The notes under the pieces: generated by a model
Databases searched by the model: none
Told to the model about the DNA's origin: nothing
The model's input: the letters and a program-made list of their open reading frames with translations, nothing else
Shown: in pieces, positions 27,704 to 36,909 of the stretch
Position numbering within the stretch: the first letter of the stretch is position 1
Layout: each line of letters opens with the position of its first letter
DNA from: Acinetobacter sp. ANC 4204
Lineage (GTDB): Bacteria > Pseudomonadota > Gammaproteobacteria > Pseudomonadales > Moraxellaceae
Assembly: GCF_002135205.1 (NCBI RefSeq)
Contig: NZ_NEFZ01000002.1
Location: forward strand, 62,001 to 126,000
DNA: 64,000 nucleotides
Reading direction: 5' to 3'
Program-made: the position numbers and the translations under genes

Positions 27704-28120
27704 TTATGAGGCAATGCTCAATTGTTGGCTTGCCAATTTTTCACTTAATTCTTTGTAGTAATACAACATTTGTCCAATCAAAATATCTGTGCTAGTTACA
27801 GCAACCATCACCATTGGATATTTCGAGTGATTAACTGCCGTTAAAAATACTTTTCCATTTTCAGCATCAAGCGTAATTGTCTGACAACCCACAAGTTGGA
27901 TTTCTGAAATAAAAGCAGAAACCATCGCCAAAATAGAGCTACTAACTGCTGCTATTTTTCCTTTATTTTCTATATTTTTCTTCGAAGCTAAGCAAAGTTC
28001 AAAGCCATCCGATGAACATAGCATGACAAAATCAATACCAGCAACAGTATTTAAAAAATGCTGTAATTCTGAATTTGCGTATTCAATCAACTCTTTCGGA
28101 ATTTCACGAGGATTATTCAT
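27704..28120 (-). CDS. Roadblock/LC7 domain protein (MglB-like)
   Basis: 138 residues. After a ~20-residue helix the domain reads FLNTVAGIDFVMLCSSDGFELCLASKK, AAVSSSILAMVSAFI and QTITLDAENGKVFLTAV, the usual order of a roadblock fold: strand, turn with S-D-G, long central helix, and later strands. Roadblock proteins form dimers that bind Ras-like GTPases and often stimulate hydrolysis. Its gene starts 13 bases after the GTPase stop, so it is the obvious partner. A second roadblock protein is encoded at the end of the same operon. Confidence 0.8.
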   Translation of the reverse strand: MNNPREIPKELIEYANSELQHFLNTVAGIDFVMLCSSDGFELCLASKKNIENKGKIAAVSSSILAMVSAFISEIQLVGCQTITLDAENGKVFLTAVNHSKYPMVMVAVTSTDILIGQMLYYYKELSEKLASQQLSIAS

Positions 28121-28133
28121 TTTTAGCTACCTA

Positions 28134-28676
28134 TTAAATGACTGGCTCTGCTTGTAATTCTAGTGTTGCAATTAACGTTTCTATCATCAGCAAGACATCA
28201 TCTTTTTTACGTGCATCTACCGCAAATAGTGGAAATTGTTTTTGATGTATTTGCATCCAATCACGGTAAATTTTCAGCTTATGCTCATGCTCTTCATCTA
28301 AATGAGTAATTCCCACCACAATATTTGAGCCATAATCTGCAAAAGCATTTAAATAAAATTCAAGATCTTTCAAACGGTCAGTTTGACTATGATCAATTAA
28401 TACCACGGTCCCTATTGCCCCTTTACAAACAATGGACCACATGAAGTCAAAACGATCTTGACCAGGTGTCCCGTACAAACCAATTTTTGTACCGTCATCT
28501 AGACTAATTTCCCCATAATCAATGCCGACAGTCGTCAAAAATTTATGGTGTGCTTCTGTATCGGTATTGACAGCTTCGGTTGTTACTACAGAAATATCAG
28601 ATAATGCTTGGATAGCAGCAGATTTTCCTGCCCCCATTGTTCCTCCAAAAACAATTTTATATTGCTGTAATATCAT
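28134..28676 (-). CDS. Small Ras-like GTPase (COG2229-type)
   Basis: 180 residues, one GTPase domain. G1/P-loop is GGTMGAGKSAAIQAL (~residues 11-25). G2 region contains TTVGIDYGEI. G3 is LYGTPGQDRFDFMW, where the usual D-x-x-G of Ras is Y-G-T-P-G-Q, as in the COG2229 family. The G4 position reads VGITHLDEEH rather than NKxD. These proteins occur with roadblock partners in MglA/MglB polarity switches and in Streptomyces conservons. It is the first gene of the operon, preceded by ~700 AT-rich bases. The pathway it controls in this organism is unknown; cell polarity, pili or surface behaviour are only analogies. Confidence 0.88.
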   Translation of the reverse strand: MILQQYKIVFGGTMGAGKSAAIQALSDISVVTTEAVNTDTEAHHKFLTTVGIDYGEISLDDGTKIGLYGTPGQDRFDFMWSIVCKGAIGTVVLIDHSQTDRLKDLEFYLNAFADYGSNIVVGITHLDEEHEHKLKIYRDWMQIHQKQFPLFAVDARKKDDVLLMIETLIATLELQAEPVI

Positions 28677-29390
28677 TCAGAAGTCCCAAATAGCGAAAAA
28701 GTGTGTACTGGTTCACATTATATTTTATTTGATTGACAAAAAACATCATTTTATAAACCATTTAGTAAAACTTAATTACATATTTCCCTACTTTTTGTAT
28801 ACCTTTTAATCTTATTTAGATGCATTTCTATATATTAAATAATGCTAAGTATATGTATTTTATATATAATAATTTTCACAAATAAGAATCATAATCAATT
28901 AGTATTAGATTGGCATTTTTTATCATGCAAAAATCAATCTTTTTATTAGATAATTAAATATATGTTAAACTTTTTTTCCAATCAATAAAAAAATACTTTT
29001 CACGTAAATATCAGTTCTTAAATACCCTCCTCTTTGCAAAATCATCGCTATCTGGAACAAATCTAATCTATAAAAGATGCAAATTCAGCGCGATGTAAAC
29101 GGTTATTTACAAAATCATTTAAGTGAATTTAGCTTTTTATTAAGCTGAGCTGATTGCTAAAATACAAATAGAATGACTATCAAACCCTAGTAAAATTAGA
29201 AGAGTAAAAATATTTTATAGTGGCCTACGTGTTTTTTTATTTGCTGAAAGCACAAACCACTAAATCCTGATAGCGACAGACCATCAAGGTACATTTCAAC
29301 ATTAATGGTAATCTGCTTTAATTACTGCATGATTTTTCTGATCAAAAATCCTTCAACAACCTGAAAGATTTTTATCCCCTTAAGATCAAC
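28677..29390. other. Long AT-rich gap upstream of the GTPase operon
   Basis: About 714 bases without a supported gene. The first ~300 bases next to the GTPase start are extremely AT-rich with several TATAAT-like hexamers on the minus strand, so promoters for the operon are expected here. AATAAGAATCATAATCAATT near 28880-28900 loosely resembles a Fur box but is too weak to call. The other end holds a hairpin terminator for the valine operon. Confidence 0.35.
29344..29373 (-). terminator. Probable terminator of the valine operon
   Basis: On the minus strand AAAAATCTTTCA pairs with TGAAGGATTTTT (plus-strand positions 29362-29373 and 29344-29355), with one G-T wobble and a six-base loop, ending in T residues. 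It lies 18 bases after the stop of the last gene. Confidence 0.6.
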
Positions 29391-30449
29391 CTAAATTTTC
29401 ACACTTACCTGCCGTTGCTGTGGTGAAGATGGCAATAAATTTTCGAACATTTGCATCAATTCAAAATTTTCTGTTTGCCATTTCGGTTGCTTATCTTTAT
29501 CAATCAGTAAGGCACGAACACCTTCAATCATGTCCCCTTGCTCAAACCAGATATCTTGTAAATCACGCTCTAACTGCATACATTGCTCTAAAGATAATCC
29601 ACGACCTACATATTGAAGTTTTAAGCTGATTTGCTTGGCCAACAAAGAACGTTGTTGTAAATTGGCTAGGATTTTTTCAGCCCAATCCATATAGTCACTG
29701 TCTAATGTATTGGCTAAGCTGTCTTCAATATCCTGCAAATCTGCATGTGAAAAATGATGCCGAATCGCATCTTCATACTGTTTTAGTTCGCTAGGTGCAG
29801 GTTCTTTTAAATAACGCGCAATGGTCTGCTCAATCGACTGTTGGGTTAATTGCGTAGCATGCGCCAATTCTGTTTGTAGCTGTGCTAAGCGGTCACTCGG
29901 CACCAGATAATCAATTAAGTCTAAATGTAAGGCATCGCTACTACTGATCTGTTCACCCGTCACCGCCATATACACGCCCACATCGTCTAAACGAGAAAGG
30001 AAATGGGTTGCGCCCACATCGGGGAAAAAGCCGATCGCGGTTTCTGGCATGGCAAAACGAGATTTCTCACTACTAACAATGATATGGCAGGCTTGTGCCA
30101 AACCAAAACCACCGCCCAAAACATAGCCATCTAAAAACACCAGCACAGGTTTCGCATATTGGCGCAGGCTCTTCAGCATGTGATATTCATCAGCAAAATA
30201 GCGTTGATAGTTGGCAGTTCCATTTTGATAACTGTCATAGAGGAAGCGAATATCCCCCCCTGCACAAAAGGCTTTAGGGCTTTTGGAGTTAATCAAGACG
30301 GCTTGAACTTGATCATCCTCTCGCCATTGTTCTAGCTGCTGGCTAATGCCATGAATCATGTTTAAGGACAGTGCATTCAGATGACTCGCTCGATCTAGCG
30401 TAATCACGCCTAAATGCCCTTGCATGCTAATCTGTAAATTATTTTCCAT
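29391..30449 (-). CDS. 3-hydroxyisobutyryl-CoA hydrolase
   Basis: 352 residues from ATG 30449, which has AAGGAG eight bases upstream; an in-frame upstream start at 30500 would overlap the preceding gene. Crotonase fold with GVITLDRASHLNALSLNMI, FCAGGDIRFLYDS, DGYVLGGGFGLAQACH and MPETAIGFFPDVGATHFL. The IGFFPDVG segment and extra C-terminal length (~350 residues, against ~260 in hydratases) mark the hydrolase branch. It releases 3-hydroxyisobutyrate from its CoA ester in valine breakdown, producing the substrate of MmsB. It is the last gene of the operon. Confidence 0.9.
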   Translation of the reverse strand: MENNLQISMQGHLGVITLDRASHLNALSLNMIHGISQQLEQWREDDQVQAVLINSKSPKAFCAGGDIRFLYDSYQNGTANYQRYFADEYHMLKSLRQYAKPVLVFLDGYVLGGGFGLAQACHIIVSSEKSRFAMPETAIGFFPDVGATHFLSRLDDVGVYMAVTGEQISSSDALHLDLIDYLVPSDRLAQLQTELAHATQLTQQSIEQTIARYLKEPAPSELKQYEDAIRHHFSHADLQDIEDSLANTLDSDYMDWAEKILANLQQRSLLAKQISLKLQYVGRGLSLEQCMQLERDLQDIWFEQGDMIEGVRALLIDKDKQPKWQTENFELMQMFENLLPSSPQQRQVSVKI

Positions 30450-30462
30450 GCGAAGACTCCTT

Positions 30463-31266
30463 TTATTGATTTTTAAATTGTGCTGGACGCTTTTCCACAA
30501 AGGCTTTCATGCCTTCTTTTTGATCAGACGTTGCAAAGATGGAATGGAAAGTACGACGTTCAAAGCGTAATCCCTCACTCAAACTCACCTCAAAGGCGCG
30601 ATTAATACTTTCTTTAATCATCATAGTTGCAGTCAGGGATCGCTGTGCAATTTTTTCCGCAGCCTCTAGGGTATAGGCCAATAATTCATCTTTCGGTAGC
30701 ACACGCGCCACTAAACCACTTTGTTCCGCCTCAATCGCACCCATTTGCCGCGCGGTTAAACACATTTCCATGGCTTTGGCTTTACCCAATGCCAACGTTA
30801 AACGCTGCGTTCCACCAATGCCAGGAATCACCCCAAGAGTTACTTCAGGCAAACCAAATTTGGCATTCTCCGCACAATAGATAAAATCGCACATCAATGC
30901 CAACTCACAACCGCCCCCCAGTGCATAACCACTCACCGCAGCGATCAAAGGTTTGCGACGCTGTGCAATCCGATCTGCCAAATGGAAAAAATCATCAAAA
31001 TAGATATTCGGGAAATTCAGCTCTGCCATTTCTTTAATATCAGCACCTGCTGCAAAGGCTTTTTCCGAACCCGCCAACACCATACAGCCAATCTCAGCAT
31101 CGCGTTCAAACTGGTCCAAGGCTTGGTTAATTTCAGCAATCAGTTGACTGTTCAAGGCATTTAACGCTTGAGGACGGTTCAGGGTAATCACCCCGACGCC
31201 TTTACGCTTTTCAACTAAAATCGTGTCCCACTGTAAATCTTCAATGAAAGTTTTTTCCCACTGCAT
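30463..31266 (-). CDS. Enoyl-CoA hydratase (methacrylyl-CoA hydration)
   Basis: 267 residues. Crotonase family: GVGVITLNRPQALNALNSQL, KAFAAGADIKEMAEL (oxyanion-hole segment), GYALGGGCELALMCD, and LPEVTLGVIPGIGGTQRL with the two catalytic Glu positions of true hydratases (E-L-A and P-E-V). In this operon it most likely hydrates methacrylyl-CoA to 3-hydroxyisobutyryl-CoA, between the acyl-CoA dehydrogenase and the hydrolase, which begins 13 bases after its stop. The ATG at 31266 follows AAGAAGGATCG. Confidence 0.9.
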   Translation of the reverse strand: MQWEKTFIEDLQWDTILVEKRKGVGVITLNRPQALNALNSQLIAEINQALDQFERDAEIGCMVLAGSEKAFAAGADIKEMAELNFPNIYFDDFFHLADRIAQRRKPLIAAVSGYALGGGCELALMCDFIYCAENAKFGLPEVTLGVIPGIGGTQRLTLALGKAKAMEMCLTARQMGAIEAEQSGLVARVLPKDELLAYTLEAAEKIAQRSLTATMMIKESINRAFEVSLSEGLRFERRTFHSIFATSDQKEGMKAFVEKRPAQFKNQ

Positions 31267-31361
31267 GTTGCGATCCTTCTTCTATAAACCAGTGCACATA
31301 TCTCTTGAAAAATCTCGCGATCGTTGACATGTGCAAGGGTCAGTTTTTTTCGATATTGGGT

Positions 31362-32585
31362 TTATAAACTACGGGCAATTACTAAGCGTTGAATATCACT
31401 GGTGCCTTCGTAAATCTGACAAATTCGGGCATCACGATAAATTCGCTCTATCGGGAAATCTTTTAGATAGCCATAACCCCCAAAGATTTGTAGAGCATTT
31501 GAACAGACCCGCTCAGTCATTTCAGAGGCAAACAACTTGGCCATCGAAGCTTCTGTCAAACACGGCTGACCTGCTTCTTTTAAACGCGCAGCCTGATGTA
31601 CCAACTGACGTGCTGCGGCAATTTCTGTTGCCATACTGGCCAGTCGAAACGACACTGCTTGCTGTTCAAAAATGGGCTTACCGAATGCCACACGCTCCTT
31701 GGCATAATGCGTCGCTTCCTCCAAAGCGGCTCGCGCCAACCCAACAGCCTGCGCGGCAATCCCAATGCGCCCGCCCTCCAAATTAGACAAGGCAATTTTT
31801 AAACCTTCGCCCTCTTTGCCCAATAACATACTTTTGTGCACACGCACATCAGTCAAGGCAATTTGGCAGGTGTCAGATGCATGTAAACCTAATTTTTCTT
31901 CGACCCGAATGACTTCGTAGCCGGGTGTATTACGCGGGACTAAAAAAGCACTCATGCCTTTTTTCCCAGCGCTCGGATCAGTCACGGCAAACACGATAAT
32001 CACGCCTGCATTGTGCCCTGAAGTAATAAATTGCTTGGCACCATTGATGATGTAATGGTCACCATCTTTCACGGCGCGGGTTTTAATGGCTGCAGCATCA
32101 GAACCGGTATGTGGCTCAGTCAGTGCAAAAGCACCGATCATTTCACCTTTGGCTAAAGGCACCAGAAATTGTTGCTTTTGTTCTTCGGTGCCAAATTTCA
32201 AAATCGGCACGCAACCCACCGAATTATGCACACTCATAATGGCTGAAGTTGCACCATCCGCAGCCGCAATTTCTTCTAGCGCTAGTACATAGGCCAAGTT
32301 GCCTGTTGCTGAACCACCCCATTCTTCAGGCACCAACATGCCCATAAAACCCAATTGCCCCATTTGCTGTAAAGCTTGCACAGGGAAAATCCCCTGTCGA
32401 TCCCACTCACTGGCATAGGGTTTAATTTGTTCTTGGGCAAAACTTTTCGCCATGTCCTGAATCAGGACTTGTTCTTCAAAAAACATGCCTTGTCGATCCC
32501 ACTCACTGGTATTTGGTTTCATCTGTTCTTGGGCAAAACTTTTCGCCTTGTCCTGACTCAGGACGTGTTCCTCAGTGAATTGCAT
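31362..32585 (-). CDS. Acyl-CoA dehydrogenase (isobutyryl-CoA type) with duplicated N-terminus
   Basis: 407 residues. FAD-linked acyl-CoA dehydrogenase: GAFALTEPHTGSDAAAIKT, QFITSGHNAGVIIVFAVTD, ALSNLEGGRIGIAAQAVG, QIFGGYGYLKDFPIERIYRD and IYEGTSDIQRLVIARSL with the catalytic Glu. Context points to isobutyryl-CoA oxidation to methacrylyl-CoA. Family members are about 375 residues. Here residues 5-36 and 37-68 are two copies of one segment (both read SFAQEQ-K-P then SEWDRQG), accounting for exactly 32 extra residues. The first copy has drifted (S10, K13, N25, T26). Translation from an internal start just before copy two, or a tolerated extension, are both possible. Confidence 0.92.
   Translation of the reverse strand: MQFTEEHVLSQDKAKSFAQEQMKPNTSEWDRQGMFFEEQVLIQDMAKSFAQEQIKPYASEWDRQGIFPVQALQQMGQLGFMGMLVPEEWGGSATGNLAYVLALEEIAAADGATSAIMSVHNSVGCVPILKFGTEEQKQQFLVPLAKGEMIGAFALTEPHTGSDAAAIKTRAVKDGDHYIINGAKQFITSGHNAGVIIVFAVTDPSAGKKGMSAFLVPRNTPGYEVIRVEEKLGLHASDTCQIALTDVRVHKSMLLGKEGEGLKIALSNLEGGRIGIAAQAVGLARAALEEATHYAKERVAFGKPIFEQQAVSFRLASMATEIAAARQLVHQAARLKEAGQPCLTEASMAKLFASEMTERVCSNALQIFGGYGYLKDFPIERIYRDARICQIYEGTSDIQRLVIARSL
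32382..32573 (-). repeat. In-frame 96-bp tandem duplication inside the acyl-CoA dehydrogenase gene
   Basis: Positions 32478-32573 and 32382-32477 encode two aligned 32-residue segments. Shared stretches include AKSFAQEQ, SEWDRQG and F at the same positions, and the DNA shares long identical runs such as TGTCGATCCCACTCACTGG. The two copies differ at roughly one residue in four, so the duplication is not an assembly artefact of identical reads. Confidence 0.9.
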
Positions 32586-32612
32586 AAATCCTTTCCTTAC
32601 AATCTCTTCAAT

Positions 32613-34268
32613 TTAAACAGTAGCCGCAGTTTGTTGCTTGGCAATTTCCTGATTACGCAGTAAAAAGCGTTGAATCTTCCCACTTGGTGTTTTGGGAAGT
32701 TCCGTCACAAACTCAATCAAACGCGGATAGGCATGGGCAGATAAGCGTTTTTTGACAAATTGGCTCAGTTCATTTTCGAGTTCAGTACTAGCCGCACTTT
32801 CACCAGATAAAATCACAAAAGCTTTAATCACTTCTGTACGCTCAGGATCAGGTACACCAATCACGGCGGCTTCAATCACTGCATCATGCTCTAGTAGTGC
32901 ACTTTCTACATCAAAGGGTCCTACGCGATAGCCTGAAGTGGTAATGACATCATCGCTGCGTCCGACAAAACTCATGCTGCCATCGGCATGTATTTCAGCC
33001 GTATCACCGGTTAAATAATAATGTCCAATAAAGGGTGATTTATGGCTTTCTTGATAACCGCCAAACCACATCATCGGAGACTGGCTAATATCCACCGCTA
33101 AAATTCCTGGGCTATCGGCACCGAGTTCATGACCCTGTTCATCTAGTGCCACGACACGATAGCCTGGACTAGCAAAACCGGCCGAACCTGCTCGCACCTC
33201 ATGTTCCAGTGCATGGTGATTACACACCACCATCCCGACTTCAGTTTGACCATAGTGGTCAAAGATCGGGGCATCTAATACTTGCTTGAACCAGCGGAAC
33301 ACTTCAGGATTCAATGGCTCACCTGCACTGCTGACGACACGAAATTTGCCACGGAGTTTCGCCATTTGCTTGGGATCAGCCGCCATCATCATGCGGTAAG
33401 CTGTTGGTGCTCCCGCCAAGTTATTCACGCCATAGTCATCAACGATCTGGCATAGACTGTCAGCGGTAAATGCACCTTCATAAAAAATGGTTGGATGACC
33501 CAATAAGAACGGACCAGTAATACCGTAATACAAGCCATACGCCCAACCCGGATCGGCAATATTCCAAAACGAATCTTCAGCTCTTAAACCAATCGCATCT
33601 TGCATATAGGCACCAAAAGCAATTAAAGCTTTCAATGGCACTTGCAAGGGTTTGGCAGGACCTGTCGTGCCTGACGTGAACATCAATAGAAACGGATCTT
33701 GAATGTTCATCATCTCCAATTCGCACTGATCAGATTGACGATTCACTTCTGCCCAGAAACTATAATCGCCCTGATACAGCCCTGTGCCTTTGGCTCCTGT
33801 GACCGTTACAATTGCAGGGCAACCGTCTACTTCCTTTAATTTGTCACGATTGCCAACATCAGTTACCACCAACTTACTCTGAGCCAGTTGTAAACGGTGC
33901 TCAAGGGCTTTCGGGCCAAATGCAGTAAATAAAGGTTGATAGACTGCACCAATTCGCCATGTCGCTAAAATGGTAATGATGAGCTCAGGCGTGCGTGGCA
34001 ATAAACCCGAAACGCGGTCACCTTTGGTTACCCCTTGTGACTTTAAAAAGTTGGCAAATTGGCTGGCACGTTGTTGTAACTCTCGAAAGGTATATTGCTC
34101 TTTACGACCATCTTTACCCTGCCAAAACAAAGCAATTCGCCCTGGCAAAGCATGCCGATCACAGCACTCATAACACGCATTCAGTGCATCGACTGAACCT
34201 GATAGAAACCGTTGCGCAGCCTGTTGCAAATCAAAATTTTGCTGCGCTTGTTGATAATTTGAAGTCAT
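32613..34268 (-). CDS. AMP-dependent acyl-CoA synthetase
   Basis: 551 residues. ANL-superfamily ligase making acyl-CoA from a carboxylic acid, ATP and CoA. Motifs: LLMFTSGTTGPAKPLQVP (P-loop, A3), FDHYGQTEVGM (A5), YYLTGDTAEIHADGSMSF (A7), FVGRSDDVITTSGYRVGP (A8) and LPKTPSGKIQRFLLR with the catalytic Lys (A10). The HPTIFYEGAF and medium-chain-synthetase-like body suggest short or branched substrates such as isobutyrate or propionate. Its place between mmsB and the dehydrogenase supports feeding branched short acids into the valine pathway. The substrate is inferred. Confidence 0.9.
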   Translation of the reverse strand: MTSNYQQAQQNFDLQQAAQRFLSGSVDALNACYECCDRHALPGRIALFWQGKDGRKEQYTFRELQQRASQFANFLKSQGVTKGDRVSGLLPRTPELIITILATWRIGAVYQPLFTAFGPKALEHRLQLAQSKLVVTDVGNRDKLKEVDGCPAIVTVTGAKGTGLYQGDYSFWAEVNRQSDQCELEMMNIQDPFLLMFTSGTTGPAKPLQVPLKALIAFGAYMQDAIGLRAEDSFWNIADPGWAYGLYYGITGPFLLGHPTIFYEGAFTADSLCQIVDDYGVNNLAGAPTAYRMMMAADPKQMAKLRGKFRVVSSAGEPLNPEVFRWFKQVLDAPIFDHYGQTEVGMVVCNHHALEHEVRAGSAGFASPGYRVVALDEQGHELGADSPGILAVDISQSPMMWFGGYQESHKSPFIGHYYLTGDTAEIHADGSMSFVGRSDDVITTSGYRVGPFDVESALLEHDAVIEAAVIGVPDPERTEVIKAFVILSGESAASTELENELSQFVKKRLSAHAYPRLIEFVTELPKTPSGKIQRFLLRNQEIAKQQTAATV

Positions 34269-34353
34269 CCTTTCACCTCAGTCACATTTTTTGTTATTCA
34301 CGACAAGGGTTTTTTATCGGGTGCACTCATTGCACCCATGCATTTCTTTTAAA

Positions 34354-35244
34354 TCAATTTTCTCGGGGTAAGTATTGCTGGATAATGCTGGAAAAATCTA
34401 AATGTGCATTGCCTTGTAAACACAGCTGTTGATAAAGCTGCTGTGCCAAACCACCGAGTAATACAGGTTGCTTGACTTGACCTGCCGCTTCAATGGCCAA
34501 ACCTAAATCTTTGAGCATGAGTTGCGAAGCAAATCCATCGGTATAGCCACGTCCTGCGGGTGCATTTGGACTAATATCTGGCCAAGGATTACAGATTTCA
34601 GAACTCCAGCAACGACCACTTGAACTATTGATCACCCCTGCCAGCGCATGTGTATCAATCCCCAGTCGACTGCCCAAAGCCATGCCTTCTGCCACGGCTG
34701 CCATAGAAATGCCCAAAATCATGTTATTGCAAATCTTCGCAATTTGCCCCGCACCGACTACACCGCAGTGCACGGTATTTTTCCCCATCAAACTGAGAAT
34801 GGGCTTCACTTGCTCATAGGTCGCATCATCGGCGCCGACCATAAAGGTGAGAGTGCCTGCTTTGGCACCAATGGTGCCACCAGATACAGGCGCATCACAA
34901 ACTTGAACCTGGTGCTTCAAGCCTTCAGCAGCAACATCTTTAATGGTTTGCGGATCAATGGTACTCGAGTCAATACAGAGACTGCCTGCACGCATTACCG
35001 CCAGAATTCCAGTTTCACCCAAATATACCTCACGCACATGCTTGGCTGCAGGCAGCATACTGATGACGACATCTGCCTGCTCAGCAGCAGCATGCGGGCT
35101 AGCGCACACCACACCGCCACTTTCAGCAAACTGTTGTAAGGCTTTTTCACTCAGGTCATAGCCCAACACTGTTTGCCCTGCTTTGAGCAGGTTCTGTGCC
35201 ATCGAACCGCCCATATTCCCTAAACCAATGAAAGCTATCTTCAT
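34354..35244 (-). CDS. mmsB: 3-hydroxyisobutyrate dehydrogenase
   Basis: 296 residues. NAD-dependent oxidation of 3-hydroxyisobutyrate to methylmalonate semialdehyde. Beta-hydroxyacid dehydrogenase signatures: MKIAFIGLGNMGGSMAQNLL (Rossmann), DAPVSGGTIGAKAGTLTFM (substrate loop), GQIAKICNNMILG with the catalytic Lys, and RGYTDGFASQLMLKDLGLA near the C-terminus. It starts 11 bases after mmsA's stop, so both are translated from one message. The hairpin GGGTGC/GCACCC at 34319-34337 follows it, before the synthetase gene. Confidence 0.96.
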   Translation of the reverse strand: MKIAFIGLGNMGGSMAQNLLKAGQTVLGYDLSEKALQQFAESGGVVCASPHAAAEQADVVISMLPAAKHVREVYLGETGILAVMRAGSLCIDSSTIDPQTIKDVAAEGLKHQVQVCDAPVSGGTIGAKAGTLTFMVGADDATYEQVKPILSLMGKNTVHCGVVGAGQIAKICNNMILGISMAAVAEGMALGSRLGIDTHALAGVINSSSGRCWSSEICNPWPDISPNAPAGRGYTDGFASQLMLKDLGLAIEAAGQVKQPVLLGGLAQQLYQQLCLQGNAHLDFSSIIQQYLPREN

Positions 35245-35255
35245 CTCGCTACTCC

Positions 35256-36773
35256 TTAGCGTAAACTGATGGTGGTATTCACTTCCCCTGCTTCTTGGCT
35301 GTCTTCAAACCAACGGCTGGTAATGGTTTTAGTTTGTGTATAGAACTGGACCGCTTGTTTACCATAAGGACCTAAATCACCCAACTTCGAGCCACGCGAA
35401 CTTGTAAAACTAAAGAATGGGACAGGGACTGGAATTGGAATATTGATGCCCACTTGACCAATATCAATACGGTTTTGGAAGGTACGAGCCACTGCCCCAC
35501 TTTGGGTAAATAAGCCCACACCATTGCCAAATGGATTAGCATTGACCAGCTCAATCGCTTCATCCAACGTCTCGACACAGAGAATCGTGAGTACTGGCCC
35601 AAAGATTTCTTCTTTATAAATGCGCATATCCGTGGTGACATTATTAAACACCGTGGCACCGACAAAGTTGCCATTTTCATAGCCTTTGACTTGAATATCC
35701 CGACCATCTAGTAACAATTCAGCGCCTTGCTCTACACCACTGTTAATTAAATCAATCACACGGGCTTTGGCACGCGGTGAAATCACAGGACCAATATCTG
35801 TATTCGGTTCATGCCCTGCATTCACGCTCAAGGTTTTGGCTTTTGTGATCAATTCATTGATCCAGTGTTTACTGTCACCGACCATGACTGCCACTGAAAG
35901 CGCCATGCAACGTTGCCCTGCCGCACCAAAGGCTGCACCGACCATGGCATTTAAGGTTTGTTCTTTATTAGCATCAGGCATCACCACCACATGGTTTTTC
36001 GCACCCATCATGGATTGCACACGCTTACCATGTTGGCCTGCCAAGTTATAGACATGCGTGCCAACAGCGGTCGAACCCACAAAAGAAATGGCTTTAATGT
36101 CTTGATGGGTACACAGTGCATCGACCACATCTTTGCCACCATGCACCACATTCAGTACGCCTGCGGGAATACCAGCTTCGATTGCCAACTCGACCAACAT
36201 CATGGTAGAGAGCGGATCTTGTTCAGATGGCTTCAAAACAAAGGTATTGCCACAGACGATTGCCATGGGGAACATCCACAAAGGAATCATCGCTGGGAAG
36301 TTAAATGGCGTAATGCCCGCACATACTCCCAAAGGTTGTTGTAAGGTATAGGTATCTACACCACGTGCCACACCTTCGGTATATTCGCCCATTTGCAACG
36401 TGCCAATTGAACAGGCATGTTCCACCACCTCTAAACCACGCTGAATATCACCTTCCGCGTCGGCCAAGGTTTTACCTTGTTCGGCTGTGAGCACCTGTGC
36501 AATTTTCTTGGCATTGTCACGAATCAGTTGCTGTAGTTTCAGCATAATGCGCATACGTGCTTGAATCGGGGTTTCTCTCCAGCTCGCAAAGGCAGATTTT
36601 GCTGAGCTAATCGCAGCTTGTATTTCCTCTGGTGTTGCAAAAGGGACTAAACCAATCACTTCTTGGGTTGCAGGGTTAATAATGTCTTGCCACTGCTGGG
36701 TTTTAGACTCAACAAATTCACCGTTAATCAAAAGTTTAGCTGTAGTAATTTGGATTTTAGAAACCGTATTCAT
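35256..36773 (-). CDS. mmsA: Methylmalonate-semialdehyde dehydrogenase (CoA-acylating)
   Basis: 505 residues from ATG 36773, preceded by GGAGAGG; an in-frame start at 36794 is possible but poorer. Converts methylmalonate semialdehyde to propionyl-CoA with NAD and CoA. Aldehyde dehydrogenase fold with GVCAGITPFNFPAMIPLWMF, KAISFVGSTAVGTHVYN and the catalytic Cys in AAGQRCMALSVAVM; IPVPVPFFSFTSSRGSKLGD is the MmsA-type C-terminal block. First gene of the valine operon, divergent from the LysR regulator. Confidence 0.96.
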   Translation of the reverse strand: MNTVSKIQITTAKLLINGEFVESKTQQWQDIINPATQEVIGLVPFATPEEIQAAISSAKSAFASWRETPIQARMRIMLKLQQLIRDNAKKIAQVLTAEQGKTLADAEGDIQRGLEVVEHACSIGTLQMGEYTEGVARGVDTYTLQQPLGVCAGITPFNFPAMIPLWMFPMAIVCGNTFVLKPSEQDPLSTMMLVELAIEAGIPAGVLNVVHGGKDVVDALCTHQDIKAISFVGSTAVGTHVYNLAGQHGKRVQSMMGAKNHVVVMPDANKEQTLNAMVGAAFGAAGQRCMALSVAVMVGDSKHWINELITKAKTLSVNAGHEPNTDIGPVISPRAKARVIDLINSGVEQGAELLLDGRDIQVKGYENGNFVGATVFNNVTTDMRIYKEEIFGPVLTILCVETLDEAIELVNANPFGNGVGLFTQSGAVARTFQNRIDIGQVGINIPIPVPVPFFSFTSSRGSKLGDLGPYGKQAVQFYTQTKTITSRWFEDSQEAGEVNTTISLR

Positions 36774-36909
36774 AACCTCTCCATAGGCCTTCATTTTTAT
36801 TGTGTCACTGTGAAAACATACGACTTAAACCGTATATTCAATTTCTGCTTTTCAACTCAGACTAGCAAAGAAAACTTTGACCACCAATGCAGATTGGTGC
36901 ACGATAGTT

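Noticed and set aside
28880..28900. Possible Fur box in the gap before the GTPase operon
   Set aside because: The match to the consensus is weak and the flanking genes have no link to iron.
34319..34337. GGGTGC/GCACCC hairpin between mmsB and the acyl-CoA synthetase gene as an operon terminator
   Set aside because: Only six base pairs and no T-run on the coding strand; the genes on both sides belong to one pathway.
32613..35244. Several long plus-strand frames opposite the acyl-CoA synthetase, mmsB and mmsA genes
   Set aside because: They mirror the codon structure of the real minus-strand genes and show no motif or ribosome site.
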